A stretch of DNA of 9,530 nucleotides from JANMJD01 sp963828405 (lineage in GTDB: Bacteria > Actinomycetota > Acidimicrobiia > Acidimicrobiales > Ilumatobacteraceae), in NCBI GenBank assembly GCA_963828405.1, contig CAWHEG010000015.1, forward strand, positions 1 to 9,530, in the 5' to 3' direction. The notes beneath the pieces are model-generated. The model saw only the letters and a list, made by a program, of their open reading frames with translations, was not told the origin of the DNA and ran no database searches. The position numbers and the translations under genes were made by a program. Below are positions 1 through 6,738 of this stretch, one piece after another (position 1 is the first letter of the stretch; each line of letters starts with the position of its first letter).

Positions 1-3000
1 CGACGCGCCGCTCGCCGGCGCCGCCGGGGTGAGGTTCGTGTCGGTGCAGAGGGTGCACGCGGCGTCGACCAGCGCAACGGTGGTCAACGAGACGCTGTCG
101 ATCCAGATGTCCTGAGAGTTCTGGCTCGTGAACCGCAGCTTGAAGTCGCCGCGCAGCATCGCCGCCGGCACGGCGACGCTGGCCGTCTGCCAGGTGGTGT
201 CGGCGACCCCGGTGCCGCCCGGGTGGGTCGGGATGAGCGTCGTGATCGCCTGGAACGAGGTCCCGTTCCAGCCCTCGGCGGCGAGCGTGGCGGTGGCGAC
301 CTCCTTGTCCCAGTTCGAGCTGCGCAGGTAGCGGAACGAGAGCGTCGCCGACGCGGCACCACCAAGGTACGTCGGCCGCTCGATGGACTTGGAGGAGTTG
401 GTGATGAGCAGCACATCGGGCAGCGACGGCGCGGCGACGGGCGGGTTGTCGATCACCTTGATGTCGTTGCTGTTGGCGTCGGTGGTCTCGCCCGTCTCCG
501 CCCACGTGCCGAGCCACTGGGTCGAGTTGCAGGCGTACGGGGCGAAATCGCCCTCGGTGGGATCACAGTCGAAGCCGTCGGTGGAGGTGACCGACCCGTA
601 TGTGGCGGTGGTGCTGGCGCGGGTCAACCCGCTCGGGAAGATGTCCGCGATCGCGACATTGGACTGCGGCACCGAAGTCGAGTTGTTGGTCACTGTGACC
701 GTGTAGGTGAGGGTGTCGCCGTTGCGCACGAACGCCGGGCTGGCGGTCTTGGTGATCGACAGCGGCGGGTTGCCGAGCGTCACCGCTTCGGTGTCGGTTG
801 CCGTAGCCGTCGTGTTCAAGGAGTCCGTGGCGGTGACAGTGGCGGAGTTCACCTGCGCCACGCGGATGCTGACGTCGTCGACGTACAGGTCGTCACCAGA
901 GCTCGAGACGAACCTGATCCGTGATCCCGCCGCCAGTTGCGCGCCGCCGATGGTGAAGAACGTCGACGTCCACCCAGTATCGATCGCGTTGACCCCGGTG
1001 CCTGTGATCGTGCCGATGTCGACGAACGTGGTGCCGTCGGCCGAGGCCTGGACGGTCACGATGCGAGAGCTGTTGTTGAAGTTCGAGGATCGCGCAAAGC
1101 TGAAGTACAGCGTGGCGCCCTGCGCGCCGGCGAGGTTGACCGCCCGCGTGAAAGTGCGGGAGCCCGAGATCATGGCCACGGACGTCGTGGTACCGGCGAC
1201 GGGTGGAGCGATGACGCGAATGTCGCCACCACTGGCGCTGGTGTCCTGCGAGTCGATCCAGTCACCGGCCCATCCGGTGCCCTGCTGGTAGGCGATGACG
1301 TTGTTGGCACCGAGGACGGGGAACGAATCCGAGGCGGTGGCCGCCACGATGGGCAGCGTTGCAGCGCAGCTGTAGCTGTAGCTGGCGCCGACGGCCAGGT
1401 TGGGGATGCTCGCCACCGCACAGCTCCCCGTCCACGGGTCGGTGGTGGCCACGTTGGTCAACGGCACGTTGCCGGTGTTGGTGACGGTGATCGTGAACGT
1501 CGCCACCCCGCCGACGCCGGGCTGTTGGGTGTTCGGGGCGAGCGTCTTGGCGATGCTCAGCGCCGGGCTGGAGATGGTGACCGTCGCCGGGGCGGCGGCC
1601 GTGATCGTGTTGTTCCCCTGATCCTTGGCGGTCACGGTGACGACGTCCTGCTTGGTGGTCGCCGCGAATGGCCCACTGTCGACTGGGAAGGCGACAGTGC
1701 CGGTGTCGACCGCGGCGTTGGTCACCGTCCGGCTGCACGTGTACACCCATGTCTCGGTCAGGTCGAGCAGGCTGTTGGTGTTGGTGTCGCCCACCGGGCC
1801 GCTGATCGTGCACGTCGGGCTGTCGGCGACAACGACGTTCGACAGCGGGTTGTCGCCGATGTTGGTGACGGTGAAGGTGAAGGTGACCGGGCCGCCGGCC
1901 GCGGGCACGAGCGTCGGGCTGGCCGTCTTGACGACCTTCATCCCCGAGTTGAGCACCTTGGTCGTCGCCGATGCCTGGTTGTTCGAGAGAACGATGTCGG
2001 GCGATGTCGAACTGACCGTGGCCGTGTTGACGATCGTCGTACCGCCCACGCCTGCCGTCACGGTGACGGTGACGGTCGCCGTCTGTTCGTCGGCCATGTC
2101 CTTGAGATCGCAGGTGACCACCCCGAGGCTCTCCGAGCACGATGCACCTGCAGGGGCGACGCCTGAGTACACCGGCGCCGACACCGACACGAAGGTCGTG
2201 CCCGTGGGCACCGTGTCGCTCAGCACGACCCCGGTGGCGCCGTTCCCGTCGCCGGTCGTGGTGCCGGTGATCGCGCCGTTGTTCTTGACCGTGAGTGTGT
2301 AGGCGATGGAACCGGCGGCGGCGGTCGCCGGGCCGGTCTTGGTGATCTGCACGTCCGCCGGGGGCACGACGGCCACGGACTTGTAGCCGAACCCGAAGCG
2401 GCCGCAGCTGTCGACCACCGAGAGGATGATGTTGCAGTTCAACGGGCCCGTCGCCGCCGGGGCGGTGAAGGTCGTCGAGGTCTGGCCGGGGTTGGCGAAC
2501 GTGCCCGAGCCGACCGCGGTCCCGGCCTGGTTGTAGCACGTCGCCGACCACGTGTACGTGAAGTTCCCCGAACCGCCCGTCGCCGAGCCGCTCACCGGGA
2601 TGGTTGCACCGCCGGCGATCGTCGTGTTCGGACCGGGCGCCGTGACCGTGACCTTCGGAGCACGATCGGCGCCGCTGAGCAGTTGCATGTTGAAGAAGGC
2701 GCGTTGGGCGGCGACGTCGTCGACCGTGCCCTTGTTGATCGAGTGCCCCCCTTCGTAGGCGACGTAGCCGTAGCTCGGATTGCCGAACGCCGGCCCGTAC
2801 ACGACGGAGGCGGCCGGGCCGGGCGAGTTCAACGGCACGTCGGCGTGGGTCGGGTCGTAGATCACGACCTGGGTCTGCTGGCGCCACTTCGAGGCGGGCG
2901 CCGGCATGTAGATCTGCTCCGAACCGTTCTGCTGGGCGAGATCGGTCCGGCCACGGAGCTGGGCGAACGGGTCACCGGAACGGACCGGATCGAGGGCGTA

Positions 3001-3996
3001 CGAGGAGGGGTAGTAGGAGCGGGTATCGCCGCTCTGCTTGTAGAACGAGTACGGCACCGATCCGGTGGCATGGCTCTTGAAGGAGAGCAGCCCGTTGTCG
3101 CTCAGGAAGTTCATCGCCAGTGTTCCGGCCAGCGCCGGGTTTGCCGGGTACGGGGACGGGTACCTGACGTTCTCGAGCACGCTCACCGCGTGGCATCCGG
3201 CCCACACGTAACCGCCGGACTTGACGAAGGGGATCAGGTTCTGGTGGGTGGCGAACGTCGGATCGGCGTGGGGCATCACGTAGAAGTCGTCGCACGGCGT
3301 CAGCTCGCTGGGGGCGGCGAACCGGTAGGCGGGCGGGGCGGCCGGGTTGGTCAGCACGCCCTGGGGGATCTCGGCGTTCGTGTAGAAGCCGACGGCGATC
3401 GACCCGTTGGACGCGTCGAGCACCGTGCGGGGCCAGCCCGTGAGGGTGTTGAACACCGGCAGGTTGGCGATCGGCGCGACGCACGGTCCATCGACGACGA
3501 CACCCTTGGTCCTCCATGTCGCCACGATCGGCGCGGCCTGGGCGGCGAACTCCTTGGGGATCACGTACGCGCCGGTCTTGTAGTCCTTCGACGGCAGCGG
3601 TCCGGCAGCGTCGCAGTCGAAGCTGAAGTCGACGCCGACGTTGCCCAGGTTCTGGTCGACATCGGCGAGGCCGGCGCCACCGGTGCCCGACGGCTTGCTC
3701 GGCTTGATCACCCACTGGACGGGGATGCGCGCCTTGATCAGGGCGTAGACGAGCCCGTACGGCTTGAGGCCCTGGGCGACCGTCTGCTTCGTCGCTGCGC
3801 CGGTCACCGCCCCGGCGTCGATGACGTACGCGCCGGCGTTGAACGACTGGGTCCCCGACGTCGGCGCCGGGTTCGGGTAGCCGGCGCCCGATACCTGCCC
3901 GGTGACCACCAGGATCGACGCGATCATCAGCAGGCCGGTGACGGCGCCGCCGAGAGAGCGTGTCCGCATCCTGCCGATACCTGTGTGTCCATCCAC
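1..3996 (-). CDS. Giant secreted multidomain protein: GATase1-like domain, Ig/PKD-like domain, DUF11 repeats and jelly-roll domains (C-terminus beyond window)
   Basis: The minus frame is open from here to the left edge: 1332 codons with no stop. Domains, in residues from the GTG start: signal peptide about 1-38 (basic RMRTR, then a hydrophobic stretch, ending VSGA); a class I glutamine-amidotransferase-like domain about 40-440, with a nucleophile-elbow-like GGYVWAGCH (Cys268) and YEGGHS (Glu415, His418) before AAQRAFFNMQ; an Ig/PKD-like domain about 446-546; DUF11-type repeats starting near 546 (VQITKTGP), 686 (MKVVKTASP), 812 (LSIAKTLAP) and 1078 (LSITKTASP). Two homologous beta-sandwich domains lie at about 889-1045 and 1154-1307. 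The role is inferred as a cell-surface or secreted structural or adhesive protein; enzymatic activity of the first domain is unproven. The start is the GTG at 3996, because AGGTGG lies 7 nt upstream. The ATG at 3969 is the alternative and also gives a good signal peptide. No cell-wall anchor is seen because the end is missing. Confidence 0.85.
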   Translation of the reverse strand, partial: MDGHTGIGRMRTRSLGGAVTGLLMIASILVVTGQVSGAGYPNPAPTSGTQSFNAGAYVIDAGAVTGAATKQTVAQGLKPYGLVYALIKARIPVQWVIKPSKPSGTGGAGLADVDQNLGNVGVDFSFDCDAAGPLPSKDYKTGAYVIPKEFAAQAAPIVATWRTKGVVVDGPCVAPIANLPVFNTLTGWPRTVLDASNGSIAVGFYTNAEIPQGVLTNPAAPPAYRFAAPSELTPCDDFYVMPHADPTFATHQNLIPFVKSGGYVWAGCHAVSVLENVRYPSPYPANPALAGTLAMNFLSDNGLLSFKSHATGSVPYSFYKQSGDTRSYYPSSYALDPVRSGDPFAQLRGRTDLAQQNGSEQIYMPAPASKWRQQTQVVIYDPTHADVPLNSPGPAASVVYGPAFGNPSYGYVAYEGGHSINKGTVDDVAAQRAFFNMQLLSGADRAPKVTVTAPGPNTTIAGGATIPVSGSATGGSGNFTYTWSATCYNQAGTAVGSGTFANPGQTSTTFTAPAATGPLNCNIILSVVDSCGRFGFGYKSVAVVPPADVQITKTGPATAAAGSIAYTLTVKNNGAITGTTTGDGNGATGVVLSDTVPTGTTFVSVSAPVYSGVAPAGASCSESLGVVTCDLKDMADEQTATVTVTVTAGVGGTTIVNTATVSSTSPDIVLSNNQASATTKVLNSGMKVVKTASPTLVPAAGGPVTFTFTVTNIGDNPLSNVVVADSPTCTISGPVGDTNTNSLLDLTETWVYTCSRTVTNAAVDTGTVAFPVDSGPFAATTKQDVVTVTAKDQGNNTITAAAPATVTISSPALSIAKTLAPNTQQPGVGGVATFTITVTNTGNVPLTNVATTDPWTGSCAVASIPNLAVGASYSYSCAATLPIVAATASDSFPVLGANNVIAYQQGTGWAGDWIDSQDTSASGGDIRVIAPPVAGTTTSVAMISGSRTFTRAVNLAGAQGATLYFSFARSSNFNNSSRIVTVQASADGTTFVDIGTITGTGVNAIDTGWTSTFFTIGGAQLAAGSRIRFVSSSGDDLYVDDVSIRVAQVNSATVTATDSLNTTATATDTEAVTLGNPPLSITKTASPAFVRNGDTLTYTVTVTNNSTSVPQSNVAIADIFPSGLTRASTTATYGSVTSTDGFDCDPTEGDFAPYACNSTQWLGTWAETGETTDANSNDIKVIDNPPVAAPSLPDVLLITNSSKSIERPTYLGGAASATLSFRYLRSSNWDKEVATATLAAEGWNGTSFQAITTLIPTHPGGTGVADTTWQTASVAVPAAMLRGDFKLRFTSQNSQDIWIDSVSLTTVALVDAACTLCTDTNLTPAAPASGAS

Positions 3997-4003
3997 GTGA
4001 GTT

Positions 4004-4009
4004 CCACCT
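4004..4009 (-). promoter_or_regulatory. Shine-Dalgarno AGGTGG deciding the GTG start at 3996
   Basis: On the minus strand AGGTGG sits 7 nt before the GTG codon at 3996-3994. The downstream ATG (3969) has only a poorly spaced AGG, so the site favours the GTG start. This is a reading from spacing alone. Confidence 0.5.
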
Positions 4010-4076
4010 GTCCCGTCGTCGCCCACCGCGCAAGTTCGCCGTCGATGGATCGCACCCAGTAGTCAATCGATCACAG

Positions 4077-4082
4077 ATTGTA
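4077..4082 (-). promoter_or_regulatory. Candidate -10 box (TACAAT) for the giant secreted protein gene
   Basis: The minus strand reads TACAAT, a 5/6 match to TATAAT, about 80 nt upstream of the proposed GTG start, in a locally less GC-rich stretch. No convincing -35 hexamer is seen 16-18 nt upstream. The expected 5' UTR would be about 70 nt. This is a tentative call. Confidence 0.35.
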
Positions 4083-4299
4083 CTCACGACGCTGAGAGTG
4101 ATGCACGTCGCGCGCTACTGATCCATTTGACTCACCCGACGTGCTCGGCCGAGTGCTCTGCGAGCAATAGTCGTCGCGAGTCGCTCGAATGCTGCTTGCA
4201 GCAGGGTCTTTTCCGTCGCCTTGACACACTCGCGTATCGGCGCCCTGACGGACCGTCGCAGTGCAGTATGGAGGGCTCGAAGCATCGAAGGATCGACCG

Positions 4300-4324
4300 G
4301 GCAGTGACGAACATCGTCACTGCC
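4300..4324. repeat. Perfect 11-bp inverted repeat, 3-nt centre (candidate operator)
   Basis: GGCAGTGACGA at 4300-4310 is exactly complementary to TCGTCACTGCC at 4314-4324, separated by ACA. It lies 27 nt upstream of the proposed -10 of the lipoprotein gene, next to or overlapping the -35 zone. No T-tract follows, so it does not look like an intrinsic terminator. A dimeric regulator site is the simplest reading. If translation instead began at the in-frame GTG at 4304, the dyad would fall inside the gene, which I consider less likely. Confidence 0.6.
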
Positions 4325-4350
4325 GAAAGCAGTCGTGCGAGCACCCCTAG

Positions 4351-4356
4351 TAGAGT
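4351..4356 (+). promoter_or_regulatory. -10 box (TAGAGT) of a leaderless-type promoter for the lipoprotein gene
   Basis: TAGAGT matches TANNNT and ends 7 nt before the ATG at 4364. That spacing would put the transcription start on the A of the start codon. No Shine-Dalgarno sequence is present upstream of this ATG, which agrees with leaderless translation, a common arrangement in Actinobacteria. The -35 is not recognisable. Confidence 0.5.
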
Positions 4357-4363
4357 CTCGCAG

Positions 4364-5197
4364 ATGAAAGACCTGGTTGAAGCCCACATCGGAACGCTGC
4401 GGCGGTGGCGAAACGTGGCCGTGCTGGGGGTCGTCCTGGTCTCCCCGGCGGCATGTCTCGGGGACGGCGGCAGCGCCGGTGACGCACCAACGACCACCAC
4501 CGTCGTCGTCTCCCCGGTCGATTCGACCCAGGCGCTGCAGGCCGTGCGGGCCGGCATCGCCACGCTGGCGAGCAGCCCTGGCGTCGCCCTCACCGGGAAC
4601 GCCAACGACGAATCGCGTGACCAGACGTATGCCATCGAGATCGACCGGGCAGCCGGGCGCTACCGGTCGATCGAGCGGGCGGTGACGCCGGCCGGGGCCA
4701 CGGTGGTCGTCGAGCAGATCGCCACAGCGGAGGTGCTCTACATCCGAAGCATCGACGAGGCCGTTGACCCCAACCCCTTCTGGCAGGCCCTGCCGGTGGC
4801 CGATCCGAGCCAGGTCTCGCTCGACGAGGCGTTCACGTTGTTCGGCCGGGCGTCGGGCTCACTGACCCAACTGACGGTCATGTGGGCCGAGATCCCCCTG
4901 GACATCCGGGCACTGACCGGCCCCGATGGCACCGGCGGGTACCGGTTGACGACGACAGCCGGCGCCGTCTCCGACTACCTGACGACCAACCGGCTCGAGG
5001 TCGTCAGCGAGTTCATCGACCGCACCACACCCGTGGCGTGGGACGTCTGGATCCACGACGGCACGCTGATCCGCCTGGTGGCAACCGGCGCCCAGTTCTT
5101 CGACGGCGAGGCGATCGACGGGACGCAGATCACGATCGACTACCGCCCCGAGCCGGTCTCGGTGAGCCCGCCCTCCCTCGACCACGTGGTGGGCTGA
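4364..5197 (+). CDS. Probable secreted lipoprotein, LppX/LprG- or LolA-like style
   Basis: A 277-residue protein. The N-terminus has basic residues (RRWR, 13-16), a hydrophobic segment about 18-30, and Cys31 as lipidation candidate in VSPAAC. The lipobox is atypical, with Pro at -3. A Thr/Val/Ser-rich linker (about 41-54) follows. The mature part alternates predicted beta strands: VALTGNA, YAIEIDRAAGRYRSIE, TVVVEQIATAEVLYIRS, FWQALPVAD, and a C-terminal VAWDVWIHDGTLIRLVATG ending in YRPEPVSVSPP. This strand pattern and the closing PVSVSPP resemble the half-barrel lipid-carrier lipoproteins of Actinobacteria (LppX/LprG) and LolA, but no diagnostic motif proves it. Its job is inferred to be at the outer face of the membrane. 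The start is the ATG 7 nt after TAGAGT. Extending upstream to 4127 would add a Cys/Arg/Ser-rich segment that does not look coding. It converges on the kinase gene. Confidence 0.8.
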   Translation: MKDLVEAHIGTLRRWRNVAVLGVVLVSPAACLGDGGSAGDAPTTTTVVVSPVDSTQALQAVRAGIATLASSPGVALTGNANDESRDQTYAIEIDRAAGRYRSIERAVTPAGATVVVEQIATAEVLYIRSIDEAVDPNPFWQALPVADPSQVSLDEAFTLFGRASGSLTQLTVMWAEIPLDIRALTGPDGTGGYRLTTTAGAVSDYLTTNRLEVVSEFIDRTTPVAWDVWIHDGTLIRLVATGAQFFDGEAIDGTQITIDYRPEPVSVSPPSLDHVVG

Positions 5198-5205
5198 ACC
5201 GACCA

Positions 5206-5219
5206 CCCCGAGGCCGGGG
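5206..5219 (+). terminator. Small hairpin just downstream of the lipoprotein gene
   Basis: CCCCG (5206-5210) and CGGGG (5215-5219) form a 5-bp GC stem with an AGGC loop, 9 nt after the stop codon. There is no U-tract, so termination is only suggested by position. Confidence 0.3.
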
Positions 5220-5258
5220 CACACCGGCGGATCGGGAATGCGATCGGATCCTCACCCG

Positions 5259-5274
5259 TCCCCCCGACGGGGGA
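5259..5274. terminator. Bidirectional hairpin between the convergent lipoprotein and kinase genes
   Basis: TCCCCC (5259-5264) pairs with GGGGGA (5269-5274) around a CGAC loop, in the gap between two convergent genes. A second stem, CTCGAC (5280-5285) with GTCGAG (5291-5296), overlaps the kinase stop codon. Both are GC-rich and lack U-tracts. Confidence 0.4.
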
Positions 5275-5286
5275 TGCAGCTCGACA

Positions 5287-6291
5287 TCAGGTCGAGGGTT
5301 CGTGAGCCCCCGCCGGATGGCCTCCAGATGCCAGGAGCGCGGGCTGGAACGACCGGAACAGGACGAGGAGCTCCTCGACCGAGGGGCGGCCCGACGGGTC
5401 GGGATCGAGACAGCGATCGATCGTCTGGGAGAAGCTCGGGGGGAGCCGGCGCAGCGTCCGCACCGAGTCTGCCCGCGACTGGAGTTGGTGATACACCCGC
5501 GGCACCTTGGCAACGGTGGTCGGCTCACGAGCCGCCTCACTGGCCGCCTCGCCCGCCGCCTCACTGGCCACCGCGCCCGCCGACTCCTGGGCCGCCTCGC
5601 TCGCCGAATCACTGTCGCCATCACTGTCGCCCGACTGGTCGAACGGCTGGGTCCCCGTCGCCGCCTCGTAGAGGATCAGTCCGACCGCCCAGACGTCCGA
5701 CGCCGTCGTGAACTCGTCACCGCGCGCCTGCTCGGGCGCCATGTACGCCGGTGTCCCCCAGCCCGCCGGCCCGCGTCCCGGGGCGTGGGCAAGGCTGAGG
5801 TCGATGACCTTGGCCTTGCCCGCCTCGGAGACGACGTTTCCCGGCTTCAGATCGAGGTGGAGGATGTCGCGACCGTGGAGGTAGTGGAGCGCCGCACACA
5901 GCTGCTCGCCCAGTGCGGCGAGCGTGACGAGGGGGAACCGGGCCCGGCGCATGCCGAGCAGCGCCGACAGCGTGTACCCGGTGATCGTCTCCATCGCCAC
6001 CATCGGGCGGGGTTCCTCGACGACCTCGTATCCGCGCACCAGATGCGGATGGTGGAGCGTGGTGAGCAGCTGTCCCTCCCAGAGCAGGCGGCGGACGTCC
6101 TTCGGGTTGTCCAGCCGGTCGGGACGCAGCGTCTTGACGACGCAGCGGGCCTCGAGCGCCGCGCTCCAGGCGTCGTAGACATCGAGGTCGTTGCCGCGTG
6201 ACAGCAGGCCGATGACCGTGTACCCGTCGGCCAGGGTGCTCCCCGGCGACAACGGGGGTACTGGGCAGTCGGCGCGATCGGACGGAGCCAT
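5287..6291 (-). CDS. Soluble Ser/Thr protein kinase (Hanks-type) with variant motifs
   Basis: A 334-residue protein carrying a single kinase domain and no transmembrane helix or extracellular sensor. Conserved landmarks are the ATP-binding Lys53 (CVVKTLRP), helix-C Glu72, catalytic HLDLKPGNV (Asp147, Asn152), metal-binding Asp164 and YMAPE (185-187). Deviations: the glycine loop (about 29-42) keeps only one Gly, HRD is HLD (a non-RD kinase), and DFG is DLS. Since Lys53, Asp147, Asn152 and Asp164 are all present, activity remains plausible. An acidic Ser/Glu/Ala-rich insert (about 219-258, with SEAA repeats) lies before helix G, with RPSVEELL closing the domain near 302-309. The start is the ATG at 6291, 6 nt after a TAGTTT box; no Shine-Dalgarno is seen. 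The gene diverges from the tandem peptide genes, so a regulatory link is possible but not shown. Confidence 0.9.
   Translation of the reverse strand: MAPSDRADCPVPPLSPGSTLADGYTVIGLLSRGNDLDVYDAWSAALEARCVVKTLRPDRLDNPKDVRRLLWEGQLLTTLHHPHLVRGYEVVEEPRPMVAMETITGYTLSALLGMRRARFPLVTLAALGEQLCAALHYLHGRDILHLDLKPGNVVSEAGKAKVIDLSLAHAPGRGPAGWGTPAYMAPEQARGDEFTTASDVWAVGLILYEAATGTQPFDQSGDSDGDSDSASEAAQESAGAVASEAAGEAASEAAREPTTVAKVPRVYHQLQSRADSVRTLRRLPPSFSQTIDRCLDPDPSGRPSVEELLVLFRSFQPALLASGGHPAGAHEPST
5530..5634 (-). repeat. Low-complexity SEAA/acidic repeat inside the kinase gene
   Basis: Residues about 220-254 of the kinase consist of an acidic GDSDGDSDS run followed by imperfect SEAA/GEAA units (231-234, 243-246, 247-250, 251-254). 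The DNA repeats GCCTCACTGGCC- and GCCTCGC-like units, so copy number may vary between strains. It falls where a normal kinase has a short loop. Confidence 0.6.
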
Positions 6292-6297
6292 GGGCCG

Positions 6298-6303
6298 AAA
6301 CTA
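6298..6303 (-). promoter_or_regulatory. -10 box (TAGTTT) of a leaderless-type promoter for the kinase gene
   Basis: On the minus strand TAGTTT (TANNNT) ends 6 nt before the kinase ATG, with no ribosome binding site between. A 6-bp dyad, CTGTCC (6305-6310) and GGACAG (6321-6326), lies immediately upstream and could be a regulator site over the -35 zone. Confidence 0.45.
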
Positions 6304-6407
6304 GCTGTCCCGGTCACGAAGGACAGTGGCGATGACCCCATCGTGTGCGGTTCGGGCCGACTGCGCCACCGGCACGGTCGATGCACACCTCTGCCGAAGG
6401 AGCCGAA

Positions 6408-6419
6408 ACTACGTTACGT
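6408..6419 (+). promoter_or_regulatory. Upstream block A, copy 1 (ACnACGTTAnGT)
   Basis: ACTACGTTACGT here matches ACCACGTTAGGT at 6799-6810 in 10 of 12 positions. Each lies 110-112 nt before the first base of the leader hairpin of its peptide gene. The conserved spacing suggests a duplicated regulatory region rather than chance. Confidence 0.45.
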
Positions 6420-6444
6420 GTGATCTTGCGGTGATTCTGCGTGA
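6420..6444 (+). repeat. Helically phased GTGA direct repeats
   Basis: GTGATCTTGCG (6420-6430) is followed directly by GTGATTCTGCG (6431-6441), with two mismatches, and a third GTGA starts at 6441. The GTGA starts are 11 and 10 bp apart, about one helical turn. They lie upstream of the proposed promoter of the first peptide gene and could bind an activator. They are not found before the second peptide gene. Confidence 0.4.
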
Positions 6445-6487
6445 AATACCACAATTCGTAGGATCACTTGAGAGATCTTCTCTTTCA

Positions 6488-6500
6488 ATCTCACGCACCG
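6488..6500 (+). promoter_or_regulatory. Upstream block B, copy 1 (ATCTCACGCnCCG)
   Basis: ATCTCACGCACCG matches ATCTCACGCCCCG at 6881-6893 in 12 of 13 positions. The distance from block A is 80 nt here and 82 nt in the second copy. The function is unknown; it lies just upstream of the candidate -10 box of the first peptide gene. Confidence 0.45.
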
Positions 6501-6505
6501 TCGAC

Positions 6506-6511
6506 TATGCT
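6506..6511 (+). promoter_or_regulatory. Candidate -10 box (TATGCT) for peptide gene 1
   Basis: TATGCT fits TANNNT and lies in the AT-richer stretch before the first peptide gene. A weak TTTCAA at 6483-6488 is 17 nt upstream. Transcription would begin near 6518, so the leader hairpin at 6520-6539 would form the very 5' end of the mRNA. No equally good box is seen at the matching place in the second copy. Confidence 0.4.
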
Positions 6512-6519
6512 CGGCGACT

Positions 6520-6539
6520 GGTGATCGAAAGTGGTCACC
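6520..6539 (+). promoter_or_regulatory. Leader hairpin/dyad, copy 1
   Basis: GGTGATC (6520-6526) pairs with GGTCACC (6533-6539) over a GAAAGT loop, giving 7 bp with one U-G wobble. It ends 23 nt before the ATG, just upstream of the ribosome binding site. The second peptide gene has the same structure with pairing kept despite base changes, so it is likely a functional RNA element or an operator. Confidence 0.6.
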
Positions 6540-6562
6540 CGCAATCACTAGAGGAGAGTCCA

Positions 6563-6718
6563 ATGGGAGCTTTCAAGCAGGTTTCGCCGGCCGGGTGTGG
6601 CGGCGATGACGGAGGCGGCAGCCACAAGAAGAGCAAGAAGAAGAGCCACAAGAAGAGCGGTGGTGGCGGCGGCAGCAAGGGCGGCGGCAGCAACGGTGGC
6701 GGCGGCGCCAGCTGGTGA
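6563..6718 (+). CDS. Small Gly/Lys/Ser-rich peptide 1, MGAFKQ family (candidate secreted peptide precursor)
   Basis: A 51-residue peptide starting MGAFKQVSPAG, with a single Cys (Cys12), a central SxKK tandem (residues 20-32, three units) and a glycine-rich tail ending GGASW. It holds 19 Gly, 9 Lys and 8 Ser, so it is strongly cationic in the centre and probably unstructured. A GAGGAG ribosome binding site at 6551-6556 lies 6 nt before the ATG, well placed for high expression. A paralogue of the same length lies 388 nt downstream, followed by an ABC exporter gene. I infer a short N-terminal recognition segment (perhaps ending at a double Gly, 13-14) and a repetitive core, as in bacteriocin or RiPP precursors. 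I recognise no known family. A non-secreted role, such as a nucleic-acid-binding peptide, cannot be excluded. Confidence 0.8.
   Translation: MGAFKQVSPAGCGGDDGGGSHKKSKKKSHKKSGGGGGSKGGGSNGGGGASW
6620..6658 (+). repeat. 12-bp tandem coding repeat in peptide gene 1
   Basis: AGC followed by CAC or AAG and then AAGAAG is repeated three times plus a closing AGC, encoding S-H/K-K-K units at residues 20-32. The period differs from the 9-bp unit in the paralogue. Confidence 0.7.
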
Positions 6719-6738
6719 ACCACCCGCTGTAGGGGGAA

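Larger units (their letters stand above)
3997..4363. other. Divergent intergenic region
   Basis: This 367-nt stretch separates the divergently transcribed giant secreted protein gene and lipoprotein gene. It holds the candidate minus-strand -10 box and ribosome binding site, a TTGACA at 4221-4226 without a matching -10, a perfect inverted repeat (4300-4324) and a plus-strand leaderless-type -10. The frames through it are not convincing as coding: the inferred peptides are rich in Cys, Arg and Ser and lack any recognisable domain. Confidence 0.6.

Noticed and set aside
937..4062. Long plus-strand frames (937-2166, 2683-4062) and the minus-strand frame 1262-2887 across the giant gene
   Set aside because: They are Arg/Gly/Asp-rich or His/Arg-rich shadows of GC-rich codons. 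The minus frame from 3996 to 1 gives recognisable DUF11 and other domains without any stop.
4221..4249. TTGACA at 4221 as a -35 element
   Set aside because: No TANNNT lies at 16-18 nt spacing; the sequence there is CCTGAC.
4127..4363. Upstream extension of the lipoprotein gene to an ATG at 4127
   Set aside because: The added segment is Cys/Arg/Ser-rich and buries the hydrophobic signal segment. The ATG at 4364 has a leaderless promoter at the right distance.
4115..4387. A 90-residue minus-strand frame in the divergent intergenic region
   Set aside because: No ribosome binding site or domain, Arg-rich composition, and it overlaps the promoter and operator of the lipoprotein gene.
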